Assembly (NCBI GenBank): GCA_035259385.1
Contig: DATFWL010000194.1
Span: 1-64,000, forward strand
Length of the DNA: 64,000 bases
Reading direction: 5' to 3'
From: QHWK01 sp035259385
GTDB taxonomy: Bacteria; Acidobacteriota; Vicinamibacteria; Vicinamibacterales; CAVVIG01
Shown: positions 17,055 through 25,481 of the stretch, one piece after another
Layout of the letters: each line of letters starts with the position of its first letter
Numbering within the stretch: the first letter of the stretch is position 1
Made by a program: the position numbers and the translations under genes
Notes under the pieces: generated by a model
What the model was told of the DNA's origin: nothing
What the model saw: only the letters and a program-made list of their open reading frames with translations
The model's database searches: none

Positions 17055-18269
17055 GTGTTCAAGCACGTTGTCTTGAGCGTGATCGTCGCCGCCGCGGTGA
17101 CGATCCCGGCGCGGGCGTCGGCGCAGCAGCCGGGGGCGCCCACGCAGCCGGCGGCGGAGTCCGCGCCGCCGAAGCCGAACGATTACAGCGATCCGAAGGC
17201 GTGGCTGTGCCGCCCCGGCGGCAAGGACGCATGCGCGATCGACGAGACCACCACCGTGGTCGCCGCCGACGGCAAGCTGACGCGCGAGACATGGGCCGCC
17301 GATCCGAAGGCGGCGGTCGACTGCTTTTACGTCTACCCGACGATCTCCACCGACCCGACGCCGAACAGCGACATGAACCCGGATCCCGCCGAGTTGAACG
17401 TGATCAAGCAGCAGTTCGCGCGGTTCGCGTCGAAGTGCCTGCCGTACGCGCCGATCTACCGCCAGGTGACGCTCGCCGGCCTGCGGCGCATGCTCGCGCC
17501 CGGCGCCGCGGTCACGCTCGATCAGGGGCTGCAGTACGACGACGTGAAGGACGCGTGGAACTACTACCTGCAGCACGACAACCGGGGACGTGGCTTCGTC
17601 CTCGTCGCGCACTCGCAGGGCTCGTTCATCCTCAACCGGCTCATTCGCGAAGAGATCGACGGCAAGCCGGTTCAGTCGCGCATGCTGTCGGCGATCCTGC
17701 TGGGCACGACGATCGGCGTGCCGAAGGGAAAGGACGTCGGCGGATCGTTCCAGCACGTGCCGTTGTGCAAGTCGCCGTCGCAGCTCGGCTGCGTAATCAC
17801 CTACGCGTCGTTCCGATCGACCGTTGTGCCGCCGGCCAATACGCTGTTCGGCAAGGTGCCGGATCCCGACATGGTTGCGGCCTGCACCAATCCCGCCGCG
17901 CTCGGCGGCGGCAGCGGCGACCTGCACGCCTACCTCGACGCGACCGGCCGCACCATCACCAGCAACACGCCGGCGAAACCATGGGTAACGCCGGAGCAGA
18001 AGATCGATACGCCGTGGGTGAGCGTGCCCGGGCTCCTCACCGCATCGTGCACGTCGAACGAAAACGCCTCGGGCTACCTCGAGGTGACGGTCCACGGCGA
18101 TCCCAGCGATCCGCGCGTGGATGACATCGTCGGCGACATCAGCGTCGGCACGAACGTGCTGGCGATCTGGGGGCTCCACCTCGTGGACGTCAACATCGCG
18201 ATGGGCAACCTGCTGGACATCGTGGGCCAGGAGGCGAAGGCGTATCTTGCGAAGAAGGGATCGAAGTAG
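17055..18269 (+). CDS. DUF3089 alpha/beta-hydrolase (exported)
   Basis: 404 residues from GTG 17055, preceded by GAGGAGG. A signal peptide (core VVLSVIVAAAVTIPARASA) and a Pro/Ala-rich spacer precede the DUF3089 domain, recognised by AVDCFYVYPTISTD, the stretch around KCLPYAPIYRQVTLAG, and YYLQHDNRGRGFVLVAHSQGS. AHSQGS is the nucleophile elbow (GxSxG-like, Ser about 178). DUF3089 proteins are predicted lipase/esterase-type hydrolases. No partner gene is nearby. The gene stands alone on the plus strand and ends at a G-rich repeat next to the convergent MOSC gene. Confidence 0.86.
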   Translation: MFKHVVLSVIVAAAVTIPARASAQQPGAPTQPAAESAPPKPNDYSDPKAWLCRPGGKDACAIDETTTVVAADGKLTRETWAADPKAAVDCFYVYPTISTDPTPNSDMNPDPAELNVIKQQFARFASKCLPYAPIYRQVTLAGLRRMLAPGAAVTLDQGLQYDDVKDAWNYYLQHDNRGRGFVLVAHSQGSFILNRLIREEIDGKPVQSRMLSAILLGTTIGVPKGKDVGGSFQHVPLCKSPSQLGCVITYASFRSTVVPPANTLFGKVPDPDMVAACTNPAALGGGSGDLHAYLDATGRTITSNTPAKPWVTPEQKIDTPWVSVPGLLTASCTSNENASGYLEVTVHGDPSDPRVDDIVGDISVGTNVLAIWGLHLVDVNIAMGNLLDIVGQEAKAYLAKKGSK

Positions 18270-18275
18270 GGGCCC

Positions 18276-18310
18276 GGGGCTAGGGGCTGGGGGCAGGGGG
18301 CTGGGGGTTC
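18276..18310 (+). repeat. Heptanucleotide tandem repeat (GGGGCTA type), G4-prone
   Basis: Five consecutive 7-nt units GGGGCTA, GGGGCTG, GGGGCAG, GGGGCTG, GGGGTTC begin six bases after the DUF3089 stop codon, in the 54-base space between convergent genes. The run has five tracts of four or more G separated by 2-3 bases, which satisfies the usual G-quadruplex consensus on the plus strand. Confidence 0.85.
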
Positions 18311-18323
18311 GCTGTAGCGCGAA

Positions 18324-18878
18324 TCAGAGTTTTGTCACGCGGTCGCCGACTCGGATCGTGCCGCGCACGACGACTCTCGCGTTGAGGCCGCGCAGGCGCA
18401 GATTTCGGCGCTCCGCGGCGTTGACGAACGCCGTCGCGGCGACGCCGAAGCGCTCGACGAACTTGCCGCAGCCGGTGTGGGGCTCGGCAGTCACCTCGAT
18501 CACGGCGGAGCCGATCGCCAGACGAGTGCCGGCCGGCAGATTCGTGTCGCTGAGATCGAGGTCCACGATTAACTGATCCCCGGCCAGGGACCACCGCGAT
18601 CGATCCTGCGCGAGCAGGGCGGCGACGCGCGAGCTCATCACGTTGATCTGCATGTCGGGATGCGGCGAGCCGTCCGCCGTGCGGCGGCTGCTCCGCGTCG
18701 ACCAGCTGTCGCCGATCAGGCCGATTGCCGGATCGAGCTCGCCGTCGGCGATGATTTCGCGCACGCCAACGCCTGGCCGGCGCACGATCATCTCGAGCGT
18801 GCCGTCGTTCGCGGGCGCGCGCATGATCTCGTCCAGTCCCGCTTCGAGTTCGGTCGTCGTCAGCTGTCGAATCGTCAT
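18324..18878 (-). CDS. MOSC domain protein
   Basis: 184 residues when started at ATG 18878. Longer starts at 18899 and 18914 exist, but the latter lies inside a tandem repeat, so the shorter form is preferred. The MOSC (molybdenum cofactor sulfurase C-terminal) fold is indicated by DLSDTNLPAGTRLAIGSAVIEVTAEPHTGCGKFVERFG, which holds the conserved Cys that can carry sulfide, and by GLNARVVVRGTIRVGDRV. An N-terminal part (about residues 1-60) resembles the cap of stand-alone MOSC proteins, which act as Moco-linked carriers or N-hydroxylated-substrate reductases. A molybdenum hydroxylase pair is encoded 20 kb away, but no direct link is visible. Confidence 0.83.
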   Translation of the reverse strand: MTIRQLTTTELEAGLDEIMRAPANDGTLEMIVRRPGVGVREIIADGELDPAIGLIGDSWSTRSSRRTADGSPHPDMQINVMSSRVAALLAQDRSRWSLAGDQLIVDLDLSDTNLPAGTRLAIGSAVIEVTAEPHTGCGKFVERFGVAATAFVNAAERRNLRLRGLNARVVVRGTIRVGDRVTKL

Positions 18879-18910
18879 CGGCGGCGTTTCACAGGACATC
18901 GGGAGCGCGT

Positions 18911-18957
18911 CCATCGACCATAGCCATCAGCCATCGACCATAGCCATCAGCCATCAG
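18911..18957 (-). repeat. CCATCAG/CTGATGG short tandem repeat
   Basis: Seven units of 6-7 nt follow one another: CCATCGA, CCATAG, CCATCAG, CCATCGA, CCATAG, CCATCAG, CCATCAG. The run separates the truncated serine hydrolase (whose stop codon it supplies) from the MOSC gene. The same unit in both orientations recurs at 34920-35017. Confidence 0.85.
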
Positions 18958-19156
18958 CGACCGCGCCGGCGATCTTGTGCTCGTCGACGTAACCGACGAG
19001 AAGCGCATGGGCGTCGCGCAGCTTCTGCGGCTGAAGGCCGACCGCGTCGGCGTCCGCACGCGGGAGCGGCGGCGCGCCCTCAGCCATCGCCACGAGCGAT
19101 AGCGCAGCCGCTGTCGCGACGACGCGTGCGACAGCGCGGGCCGCCGCCGTCCTCAT
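18947..19156 (-). pseudogene. Truncated serine hydrolase/beta-lactamase-family N-terminus
   Basis: This is a 69-residue frame from ATG 19156, overlapping the stop of the upstream propeller gene (ATGA). A signal peptide is present (VARVVATAAALSLVAMAEGA). The remaining 40 residues (VGLQPQKLRDAHALLVGYVDEHKIAGAV) match the start of class C beta-lactamase-like serine hydrolases, in which GL.P.+L..+...+..+VD...IAGAV is the standard opening. The catalytic SxxK, YxN and HxG motifs would all lie further downstream and are missing. The frame ends in ADG followed by TGA, and that TGA belongs to the CTGATGG tandem repeat. It is a 5' gene fragment cut off at the repeat. Confidence 0.72.
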
Positions 19157-20991
19157 CGTTGCGACAGCTGCTTGTGAGCGGGCTGCCACGCCGGCGTTCC
19201 GTCTTCCCACTGGTTGTCGGTGAGCTGCTGGAGGTTCGTGCCGTCGTACTTCATCACGAACAGCTCGCCGTACGGCTGCGGCGCATCCGTGTAGGTCATC
19301 TCGTCCTTGAATCCCATGCGCGTCGACGCGAACACGATGCGCTCGCCGTCAGGCGACCACGCCATGTGCGCGTCGTTGCCGCGGGAGTGGGTGAGCCGCT
19401 TCACGCCGCTTCCGTCGGGCTTGACGGTGTAGATCTCGTAGTCGCCGTCGGCCTGCCGCGAGAACATGATCAGATCGCCGCGAGGCGACCAGAGCGGGAA
19501 GTTGTCGTAGCCGCTGGTCAGCACCGACACCGCCTTCGTCTGCAGATCCATGATCCGCAGCCCCTCGCCGTCGGGACCAAACGATCGATAGACGACACGC
19601 GTGCCGTCGGGCGCCATCGAGGGGAATCCGTTGTTGTTCGGTCCGCTGGTGATCTCGCGATAGCCGCTGCCGTCCGGCCGGACGATCGCGATCTGAGCGC
19701 CGCCCTCGGGACGATCCTCGGGCTTCAGGAACAGCCCATGGAACCCGTTGAAGAACGCGTTGTAGACGCCGATGCCGAAGATGATCGTCGCGCCGTCCGG
19801 CGACCACTGCGGCGCGAGGACGTTGCGGGTCTTGTCCTGATAAATGACCTCGGACCTGTCGGAGCCCGGAGTGGCGACGGCGACACCTGCGCCCAGCACC
19901 GTGCCCGGCGCCGGCGGCGATGTCGTCACGAATCGATCGCCAGACGGACTGAACGAGGGCAGAATGCCGCTGAGGGTCAGCTCGTAGTCCGCCAGCCGGC
20001 TCCACATCTTCTTCCACGTCGGCCGCGGCGCCGGCTGCCGCTTGTGAAAGACGACGTGCTTGCCATCGGGCGCCCACGACGCGGTGCGCACGTCGCCTCT
20101 GGGACCGCGCGCGCCGCCGACGTAATAAATGCCGGCGATGTCGCCGCCGCCCTTGCGCAGGTAGGCAATCTCGTTGTCCGCGATCGCCGACGGGTTGAAC
20201 TTCACGCCGGGTCCCGACGGCATCGGTGACGCGACGCCGGTGGTGATGTCGATGGCGACGATCTGCGTGTCCTCCGGATGTTCAGGAACAGGCCGGCGGT
20301 TGTCGAGCGTCTGCTCCGCGGTCATGCAGTACGCGATCACCCGCCGGCTGTCGGCCATCCACTTGGGACTGCCGCAGAAGTTCCCGTGCGCGGTGATGCG
20401 CTTCAATCCGGATCCGTCGGGGTGGACGAGATAGATGTCGGCCAGCTGCAGATGCTCCCATCGTCCGTGCGCGAACGGCATGGTGCTGTCGCGATCGGAC
20501 GAGAAGGCGATCCACCTGCCGTCCGGCGACCACGACGGCCGGAAGTCGCCGCCGGGTCCGGAGGTGAGCGCCTTCGCGCGGCGCGTCCGCACATCCATCG
20601 TCCAGAGATCGGCGGTGCCACCGTTGCGCGTGGTGACGAACACGAGTTGTCGGCCGTCCGGCGAGAAGGCCGGCTGATCGTCGTAGGCGGGACTGTCGGT
20701 GAGCCGCTCGATCTGCGAGCCGTCAGCCTTGACGCGATAGAGATCGGCGGAGCCGTCGCGTTCCGAGGTGAACACGATCGACGCACCGTCGGGAGACCAC
20801 ACCGGGTCGTAGTCGGTGTCGCGCGACGCCAGGAGCGGATGCTCGTCGCTGCCGTCCGCCGCGGCGATGTACAGCCCGATTTGTCCCGGCTGCGGAAACA
20901 CGCGCGCGAAGACGATGTTCTGCGGCTCTGGCGGAGCCGCCGCAGCCAGCGAGAGACATCCGGCAGCGGCGACGACAAAGGCTGTGCGCAT
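19153..20991 (-). CDS. Exported TolB-like PD40 beta-propeller protein
   Basis: 612 residues with a Sec signal peptide (MRTAFVVAAAGCLSLAAAAP). About ten PD40 repeats run through the protein, each with a +SPDG+.I.F or similar core: VWSPDGASIVFTSERDG, AFSPDGRQLVFVTTRNGG, SWSPDGRWIAFSSDRDS, QWSPDGATIIFGIG, AWSPDGERIVFASTR. Such proteins fold as one or two beta-propellers in the periplasm and serve as binding scaffolds or as non-peptidase relatives of the DPP/tricorn proteases. No catalytic domain follows. It is translationally coupled to the truncated serine hydrolase downstream, so the intact operon probably paired a propeller with a hydrolase. Confidence 0.88.
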   Translation of the reverse strand: MRTAFVVAAAGCLSLAAAAPPEPQNIVFARVFPQPGQIGLYIAAADGSDEHPLLASRDTDYDPVWSPDGASIVFTSERDGSADLYRVKADGSQIERLTDSPAYDDQPAFSPDGRQLVFVTTRNGGTADLWTMDVRTRRAKALTSGPGGDFRPSWSPDGRWIAFSSDRDSTMPFAHGRWEHLQLADIYLVHPDGSGLKRITAHGNFCGSPKWMADSRRVIAYCMTAEQTLDNRRPVPEHPEDTQIVAIDITTGVASPMPSGPGVKFNPSAIADNEIAYLRKGGGDIAGIYYVGGARGPRGDVRTASWAPDGKHVVFHKRQPAPRPTWKKMWSRLADYELTLSGILPSFSPSGDRFVTTSPPAPGTVLGAGVAVATPGSDRSEVIYQDKTRNVLAPQWSPDGATIIFGIGVYNAFFNGFHGLFLKPEDRPEGGAQIAIVRPDGSGYREITSGPNNNGFPSMAPDGTRVVYRSFGPDGEGLRIMDLQTKAVSVLTSGYDNFPLWSPRGDLIMFSRQADGDYEIYTVKPDGSGVKRLTHSRGNDAHMAWSPDGERIVFASTRMGFKDEMTYTDAPQPYGELFVMKYDGTNLQQLTDNQWEDGTPAWQPAHKQLSQR

Positions 20992-21018
20992 GATGCAGCG
21001 ATTCTACCGCGGCGCGCT

Positions 21019-22425
21019 CTACGCGACATCGACAGCGGCGGCAACTCCCGGCGCACGGATGTACTCGGCGGCGACGAACCGGGCGGCGCGGCGGTGGTAG
21101 CTCCAGCTCGAGTCGGGCCACAGCGTCGAGTTGCGGCCCGTGCGATCGAGATACCAGCTCGAACAGCCGCCGGAGACCCACACCGTGCCGCGCATCCGGC
21201 GATCGACGCCGCTGACGAAACTACGTTGCGCGTCCGCGGTCGGCTCGATCGCATCGATGCGGTGCGCGCGCATGTGGCCGAGCGCCGCGATCAGATGATC
21301 GATCTGTCCTTCGGTCATGTAGACCACCGAGTTGTGGCCGAGTCCGGTGTTCGGTCCGAGCAGGATGAAGAGGTTCGGGAATCCCGCCACTGCCGTGCCG
21401 ACGTGTGCTTTCGGGCTGCCCGCCCAGGTCTCTTTCAGCGTGCGGCCGTCGCGGCCGTGGATTCGCGCGGCGAGCGGCGGATCGGTCACGCGGAAGCCGG
21501 TGCCGAACACAATCGCGTCGACCGGCCGCTCCGCTCCGTCGGCGGTGACGATCGACCGCGCGCAAACCTCGACGATCGGCTCCGTGACGACCTCCACGTT
21601 CGGCTGCGTGAGGGCCGGATAGTAGTCGTTCGAGAGGAGGACGCGCTTGCAGCCCATCAGGTAGGCGGGCGTCAGCTTCGACCGCAGGATCGGGTCCTCG
21701 ATGCTGCGGCGGAGATGACGCAGCGCCATCCGCTGCACGCGCGCCATCATCGCCGGATGACGGAACACCACGATCCAGATCTCGCGATAGAGATAGATGA
21801 GGAGACGAACGGCGCGCTGCACGCCAGGGATGCGCCCGTACATCCGGCGGCGCCACGGTGGGATCGCACCGTCCGGCCGCGGCATGACCCACGCCGGCGT
21901 GCGCTGGAACAGATACAGCCTGGCCGCCCGCTTCTGCACCTCCGGCACGAACTGCACGGCGGAGGCGCCGGTGCCAATCACCGCGACCCGCTCACCGCTC
22001 ATGTCGAACGTGTGATCCCACCGCGCGGAATGGAACGCGCGGCCTTCGAATCGGTCGAGACCCGGAAGCTGCGGCACGGACGGCTCGCTCAGCGCGCCGG
22101 CCGCCATCACGAGCACACGCGCGGTGAGCGCGCCGCCCGACGTGTCGATGCGCCAGCGGCGCGCCGCGACGTCCCACTCCGCGCGCCGGACCTCGTGGCG
22201 GACGCGGATGTGCGGCAGGAGATCGAACTCACGCGCGAGACGCTGCAGGTAGCGCCAGATTTCAGGCTGCCGCGAGAAGCGGAAAGTCCACCCGGGCTCG
22301 GGCGCGAAGGACAGCGAATAGAGATGCGACTCGACGTCGCAGGCGCAGCCGGGATAGGTGTTGTCCCGCCAGGTGCCGCCGACGTCGGCGGCGCGCTCGA
22401 GCAGGACGAAGTCGCGGAGGGGCCG
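21019..22425 (-). pseudogene. Baeyer-Villiger/flavin monooxygenase lacking its N-terminal FAD motif
   Basis: A continuous frame runs from about 22425 to the stop at 21019. It begins RDFVLLERAADVGGTWRDN, which normally sits about 35 residues into a Baeyer-Villiger monooxygenase, after the first GxGxxG FAD motif. That motif is absent, and a TGA precedes in the same frame 12 codons upstream, so no normal start exists. Everything downstream is well preserved: NTYPGCACDV, the type I fingerprint FEGRAFHSARW (FxGxxxHxxxW), the NADPH Rossmann motif VIGTGASAVQ, and FGTGFRVTDPP. An internal ATG at 22107 or GTG nearby could start a 365-residue remnant, but without the FAD site it would not be a working enzyme. 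Confidence 0.78.
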
Positions 22426-22427
22426 GC

Positions 22428-22680
22428 TGGAACGTGCGCGCTTTCAGGTCCGCGACGAAACCGGACTTCGGATCGAGCGGCTTCAACGACGATCCGCTCA
22501 CGCGCAGCTCGAGCACGTCCGCGTACAGGATCGCGGCGAGGTCGCGCGATCGCGCGACGGCGTGCGCCAGAGACGAGAGTCCGCCTTGTCGTCGTTGGCG
22601 CCGGGCGGAAGCGTGAGATCGGTTGTGGCGCCCGCGGCAGAATGCGCGAGCGCGGCGGCGAGGACCAGCGCGAGGGCCAT
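22428..22680 (-). pseudogene. Frameshifted 5' fragment of an exported protein
   Basis: A signal peptide starts at ATG 22680 (MALALVLAAALAHSAAGATT), but the frame soon degenerates and stops after 60 codons. In another frame a sensible, GC3-rich sequence continues (LSSLAHAVARSRDLAAILYA, then LRVSGSSLKPLDPKSGFVAD). This implies one indel around 22585-22595. That second frame then runs without a stop into the monooxygenase sequence near 22425, out of frame with it. I do not recognise the family. The region is the fusion point of two gene fragments. Confidence 0.55.
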
Positions 22681-22698
22681 CGCGCTGATTCTACTCGG

Positions 22699-22860
22699 CT
22701 ACGAGCGCGACGCGGCCGCCTTGAGCTTCATTTCCGTGGCGGCCCGGTGAATCGAGCACCACTCCTTGTGCTCGGCAATCGGCATCCCGCATTCCACGCA
22801 CACGCGGATTCGCTGCTTCGGTGGTTCGCTCTTGCCAAACAGACGTTTCAGAAACGACAT
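22699..22860 (-). CDS. Small zinc-ribbon-like protein (53 aa)
   Basis: MSFLKRLFGKSEPPKQ begins a 53-residue protein at ATG 22860, with GGGAGGCC eight bases upstream on the coding strand. Its core is CVECGMPIAEHKEWCSIH, a CxxC...CxxH set able to bind one zinc ion; the ends are basic. There is no signal peptide. The frame is shorter than 60 codons and so is easily missed. Small one-finger proteins of this type are often treated as nucleic-acid or protein-interaction modules, but no function is known. The stop at 22699-22701 lies 18 bases before the broken exported gene. Confidence 0.78.
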   Translation of the reverse strand: MSFLKRLFGKSEPPKQRIRVCVECGMPIAEHKEWCSIHRAATEMKLKAAASRS

Positions 22861-22887
22861 GCGGCCTCCCAGTGCGACTCGTAGACA

Positions 22888-22914
22888 GGGGCTAGGGGCC
22901 AGGCCCAGGGGCTG
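22888..22914 (+). repeat. GGGGCTA-type short tandem repeat, second copy
   Basis: Units GGGGCTA, GGGGCCA, a shortened GGCCCA and GGGGCTG follow each other in the 140-base space between the small zinc-ribbon gene and the PEBP gene. The unit is the same as at 18276-18310 but more degenerate. Confidence 0.7.
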
Positions 22915-23000
22915 GCTGCCTTTCGCCTCTGTCTGGATACGTTAGACGGGCACGCCGGGTTCCCGGTTGTCACGGTCCCGACCTCAGCCGAGAGATGACG

Positions 23001-23648
23001 TCAGGGCCGCTTGAACAACCCGACGTACGCCGCCTTGCCGCGGATGTGGCCGGCCATTGCCGCGATGACGGCTGCGCGCGTCTGAGGCGGCGACTGGCCG
23101 ACCGCGGGCACGTCGACCGTCGTGTCGAGCGCGAAGAGCTCGATGACGTAGTGATGCGGCGGTCCTGATGCGAGCGCGCCCGGCCCGCGGTAGAAGGGAC
23201 CGGTCGCGCTGATCTGCCGGATGCCGTTCGCCATCTGTGCGCCCGCCGGCATCGACCCGGCCAGCGTCGTCTGACTGCCCGGAATGTTCCACACCATCCA
23301 GTGCAGCACGTCGTCGGTGCCGTTGCCGATCGCCGCGTCGATGTCGTGCATGATCACGACGTAGCTGACGACGCCGTCGGGCGCGCCGGTCCATTCGAGG
23401 GGCGGCGATTCCTCGCCGCCGGTCTGCGTGTAGCGGGAGGGAATGGATCCGCCGTCCGGCCAGATCGCGTGCAGCGTCATCACCTGCACGGCGCCGCGGC
23501 CCCGCCCGCCGCCGCGCTGGGCTCCCGGCGGCGGCTGGCCGCCCGACGCCGGCGCCGGAGGAGGCGGTACACCTCGCTGCTGGCCGGCGGCAAGGCTCGC
23601 ACCGAGCAGCGCCACGCCGATCGACACGCGAAGCAATCGCATGCGCAT
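23001..23648 (-). CDS. YbhB/YbcL-type PEBP family protein (exported), copy 1
   Basis: 215 residues from ATG 23648, two bases after the stop of the DUF1028 gene, so they form one transcript. A signal peptide (LLRVSIGVALLGASLAAG) and a Gly/Pro/Arg-rich spacer precede a phosphatidylethanolamine-binding-protein fold. Diagnostic strings are GGSIPSRYTQTGGEESPPLEW, YVVIMHDIDA (conserved DP-H ligand region), HWMVWNIPG, and the C-terminal HHYVIELFALDT. Bacterial members (YbhB/YbcL, 'Raf kinase inhibitor-like') have an anion-binding pocket, but their physiological role is unsettled. Two more copies occur at 52801 and 56667. Confidence 0.9.
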   Translation of the reverse strand: MRMRLLRVSIGVALLGASLAAGQQRGVPPPPAPASGGQPPPGAQRGGGRGRGAVQVMTLHAIWPDGGSIPSRYTQTGGEESPPLEWTGAPDGVVSYVVIMHDIDAAIGNGTDDVLHWMVWNIPGSQTTLAGSMPAGAQMANGIRQISATGPFYRGPGALASGPPHHYVIELFALDTTVDVPAVGQSPPQTRAAVIAAMAGHIRGKAAYVGLFKRP

Positions 23649-23650
23649 CT

Positions 23651-24493
23651 CTATTTGAAGGAGGCCGGCTGCTTCCTCCGCCACGCGTCGTAGCGCATTC
23701 GCAGCGTCTTCACGGGATTCAGGTTTTCTCCTTCGTGGATCACGTTCGGCCCGTGATCCGGCGCCGGCTGGGACACGTTGATGTACATCGTGTACGTGCC
23801 GTTGTTGTGCGAGTCGCCGCTGGTATCGGACTTCTCCGCCATCAGGATGTACGCGACATGCGCCGTCTTCTCGTCGCACGGAATCGGCGGTTTCGATCCG
23901 TCGGTCGGCCAGGGGGGACAGGTGCAGCGGCTGTCGCCGCCCGATCCATCCGCCGCTTCCATGGCCGCCATTACGCGATCGGTGATGGCGCCGGTCGTCT
24001 TCACGAACGCCGCGACGGCGTTCGGCACTACCTGACCGGGACGCAGGATGTTCCCCTGAATCGAATAGAAGATCTCGGTCCCCGGCACCTGGCCCTGCAT
24101 GTCCTGCGACACGTAACCGTTCGCCAGCCCTGAGTGGCCGGCGCGGCCGCCCTGCAGGTCGAGAATGCCGAACTGCCGGGTCTGGAACGCCGGATCCCTG
24201 CTCAGCATCTCGACGATCGTCTTCGGGTCGGTGCCCTTCTGCAGCTCCTGAAACACGAGCATCTGGTTCGCGTGCGTGTTGTCGACCGCCGCCTGACACG
24301 CCGCGACGCCTTTGCCGGGCACGACCACCGCCTGTACGCCCTTCAGAAACTCGTCGTCTCGATCGACGCAGGTCGCCGACGCGATCACGACACGGCCGGT
24401 GCTGCGGTCGACGGCAATCACTGACCACGTCGCGAGCGCGCGCGACGGCGCGCCCAGCACGAGCGCGAGCAGCAGCAGCGGGATCTGGCGCAT
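23651..24493 (-). CDS. DUF1028 family exported protein
   Basis: 280 residues from ATG 24493. A signal peptide (MRQIPLLLLALVLGAPSRALA) precedes TWSVIAVDRSTGRVVIASATC, the standard opening of DUF1028 proteins. These have an Ntn-hydrolase-like fold, with the residue after the signal sequence resembling a processed N-terminus. Other family strings are GVAACQAAVDN, RQFGILDLQGGRAGHSG, and YVSQDMQGQVPGTEIFYSIQGNIL. A Cys-containing insertion (DSRCTCPPWPTDG) follows. Function is unknown; an amidase-like activity has been suggested for the fold. It is divergent from the small exported gene at 24543, with only 49 bases between them for both promoters. Confidence 0.87.
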   Translation of the reverse strand: MRQIPLLLLALVLGAPSRALATWSVIAVDRSTGRVVIASATCVDRDDEFLKGVQAVVVPGKGVAACQAAVDNTHANQMLVFQELQKGTDPKTIVEMLSRDPAFQTRQFGILDLQGGRAGHSGLANGYVSQDMQGQVPGTEIFYSIQGNILRPGQVVPNAVAAFVKTTGAITDRVMAAMEAADGSGGDSRCTCPPWPTDGSKPPIPCDEKTAHVAYILMAEKSDTSGDSHNNGTYTMYINVSQPAPDHGPNVIHEGENLNPVKTLRMRYDAWRRKQPASFK

Positions 24494-24542
24494 CAGGGCT
24501 CTCCGGTGCGCGCAGTATACTTCCTTCTTTTGGAGCCTACCT

Positions 24543-25013
24543 GTGCGTATGCAGCGTGCTGGAACGATCGTCGCCGTCCTCATCGTGGTCGCGTGTACGG
24601 CGCTGGTGTCCGCGCAGAAAGAGAAACAGAATGCGCGGTTTGGAAAATGGAAGTTGAAGCAGGATCCGCCGGCGCTGAACATCATGACCTACGAGCCCTG
24701 GAACAAGGGCGGCATGAAGGTGACGGTGGAGTCCACCAACGCTCAGGGCCGCAAGGCGACGTGGACCTATAACACGATGTTCGACGGCAAAGACATGCCG
24801 GTGAGCGGCGACACGCGGACCGAGACGTCGGCGGTGAAGACGATCGACGATCGGGCCAACGAGATCACCAACAAGCGCGGCGGCAAGGTCGTGCAGGTGA
24901 TCATCAACGTGCTGTCGGCGGACGGAAAACGGATCGACAACACCTACAAGAACTACAACGAGAGCGGCGAGCTCACGTCGACCACGACGGCGGTGTACGA
25001 GCGGATGCCCTAG
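24543..25013 (+). CDS. Small exported protein, unknown function
   Basis: 156 residues from GTG 24543, chosen because GGAG ends 7 bases upstream; the ATG at 24549 is the alternative. A signal peptide (MQRAGTIVAVLIVVACTALVSA) leads into a basic, all-beta-looking domain (NARFGKWKLKQDPPALNIMT, KATWTYNTMFDGKDMPVSGD, VIINVLSADGKRIDNTYKNY). The pattern of a conserved 'FG.WKL' start and a final YERMP resembles small secreted proteins common in Acidobacteria, which have no known function. No cysteines remain in the mature protein. Confidence 0.8.
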   Translation: MRMQRAGTIVAVLIVVACTALVSAQKEKQNARFGKWKLKQDPPALNIMTYEPWNKGGMKVTVESTNAQGRKATWTYNTMFDGKDMPVSGDTRTETSAVKTIDDRANEITNKRGGKVVQVIINVLSADGKRIDNTYKNYNESGELTSTTTAVYERMP

Positions 25014-25481
25014 CCACGCGATCCGACGGGCCATGGTGACGACCTGCATGCGATCTGGTGCCATCTGGTGAGCACCTGTTGCCCACCGGTGAGCATCTGG
25101 CGGTGATTTCATCGCCGCTGTTGCGCTGCGACAGCCGTATCGAGTGGCATCAGCGTTGCTCTTTACACGTGACAACGCTGCGCTCGGCCGCCGCTCTGGC
25201 CGGCTGACGAACACCCCGAACGCTCCCTACACCACGGACGGGAGGCTGTACGCCGGCCTCCCGGCACGCCCCGCTCCGGGAACGGGACCGTCAAGGACGC
25301 CAACCAGAGATGGACTCGAAATTCCGCTGAGCTGTTCGCTGGGAGTTTGTGCGCGGACAGGGCTGCGCCCGGCCCCAAGCTCTCTGCCTGTGCACCACGG
25401 CGCCCTGCTCGATTGTCGCGAAGAGGTCTCTAGAATATCACGGACTGCTCACTGACGGAAGCAGGCTTCACAGCCCGCCTT
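25014..25481. other. Intergenic region between convergent genes, no supported gene
   Basis: 468 bases separate the exported protein at 24543 from the YjbQ-like gene. Open frames on both strands here (e.g. 25144-25455) lack ribosome sites and have a poor codon pattern. Bases 25055-25105 hold three loose copies of a C.TCTGGTGAG-like word. I see no tRNA, terminator or recognisable RNA. Confidence 0.5.

Noticed and set aside
25144..25455. Plus-strand ORF of 103 codons in the 25 kb intergenic region
   Set aside because: No ribosome site, Pro/Arg/Ser-rich composition, no similarity, and an equally long minus-strand frame exists in the same place.
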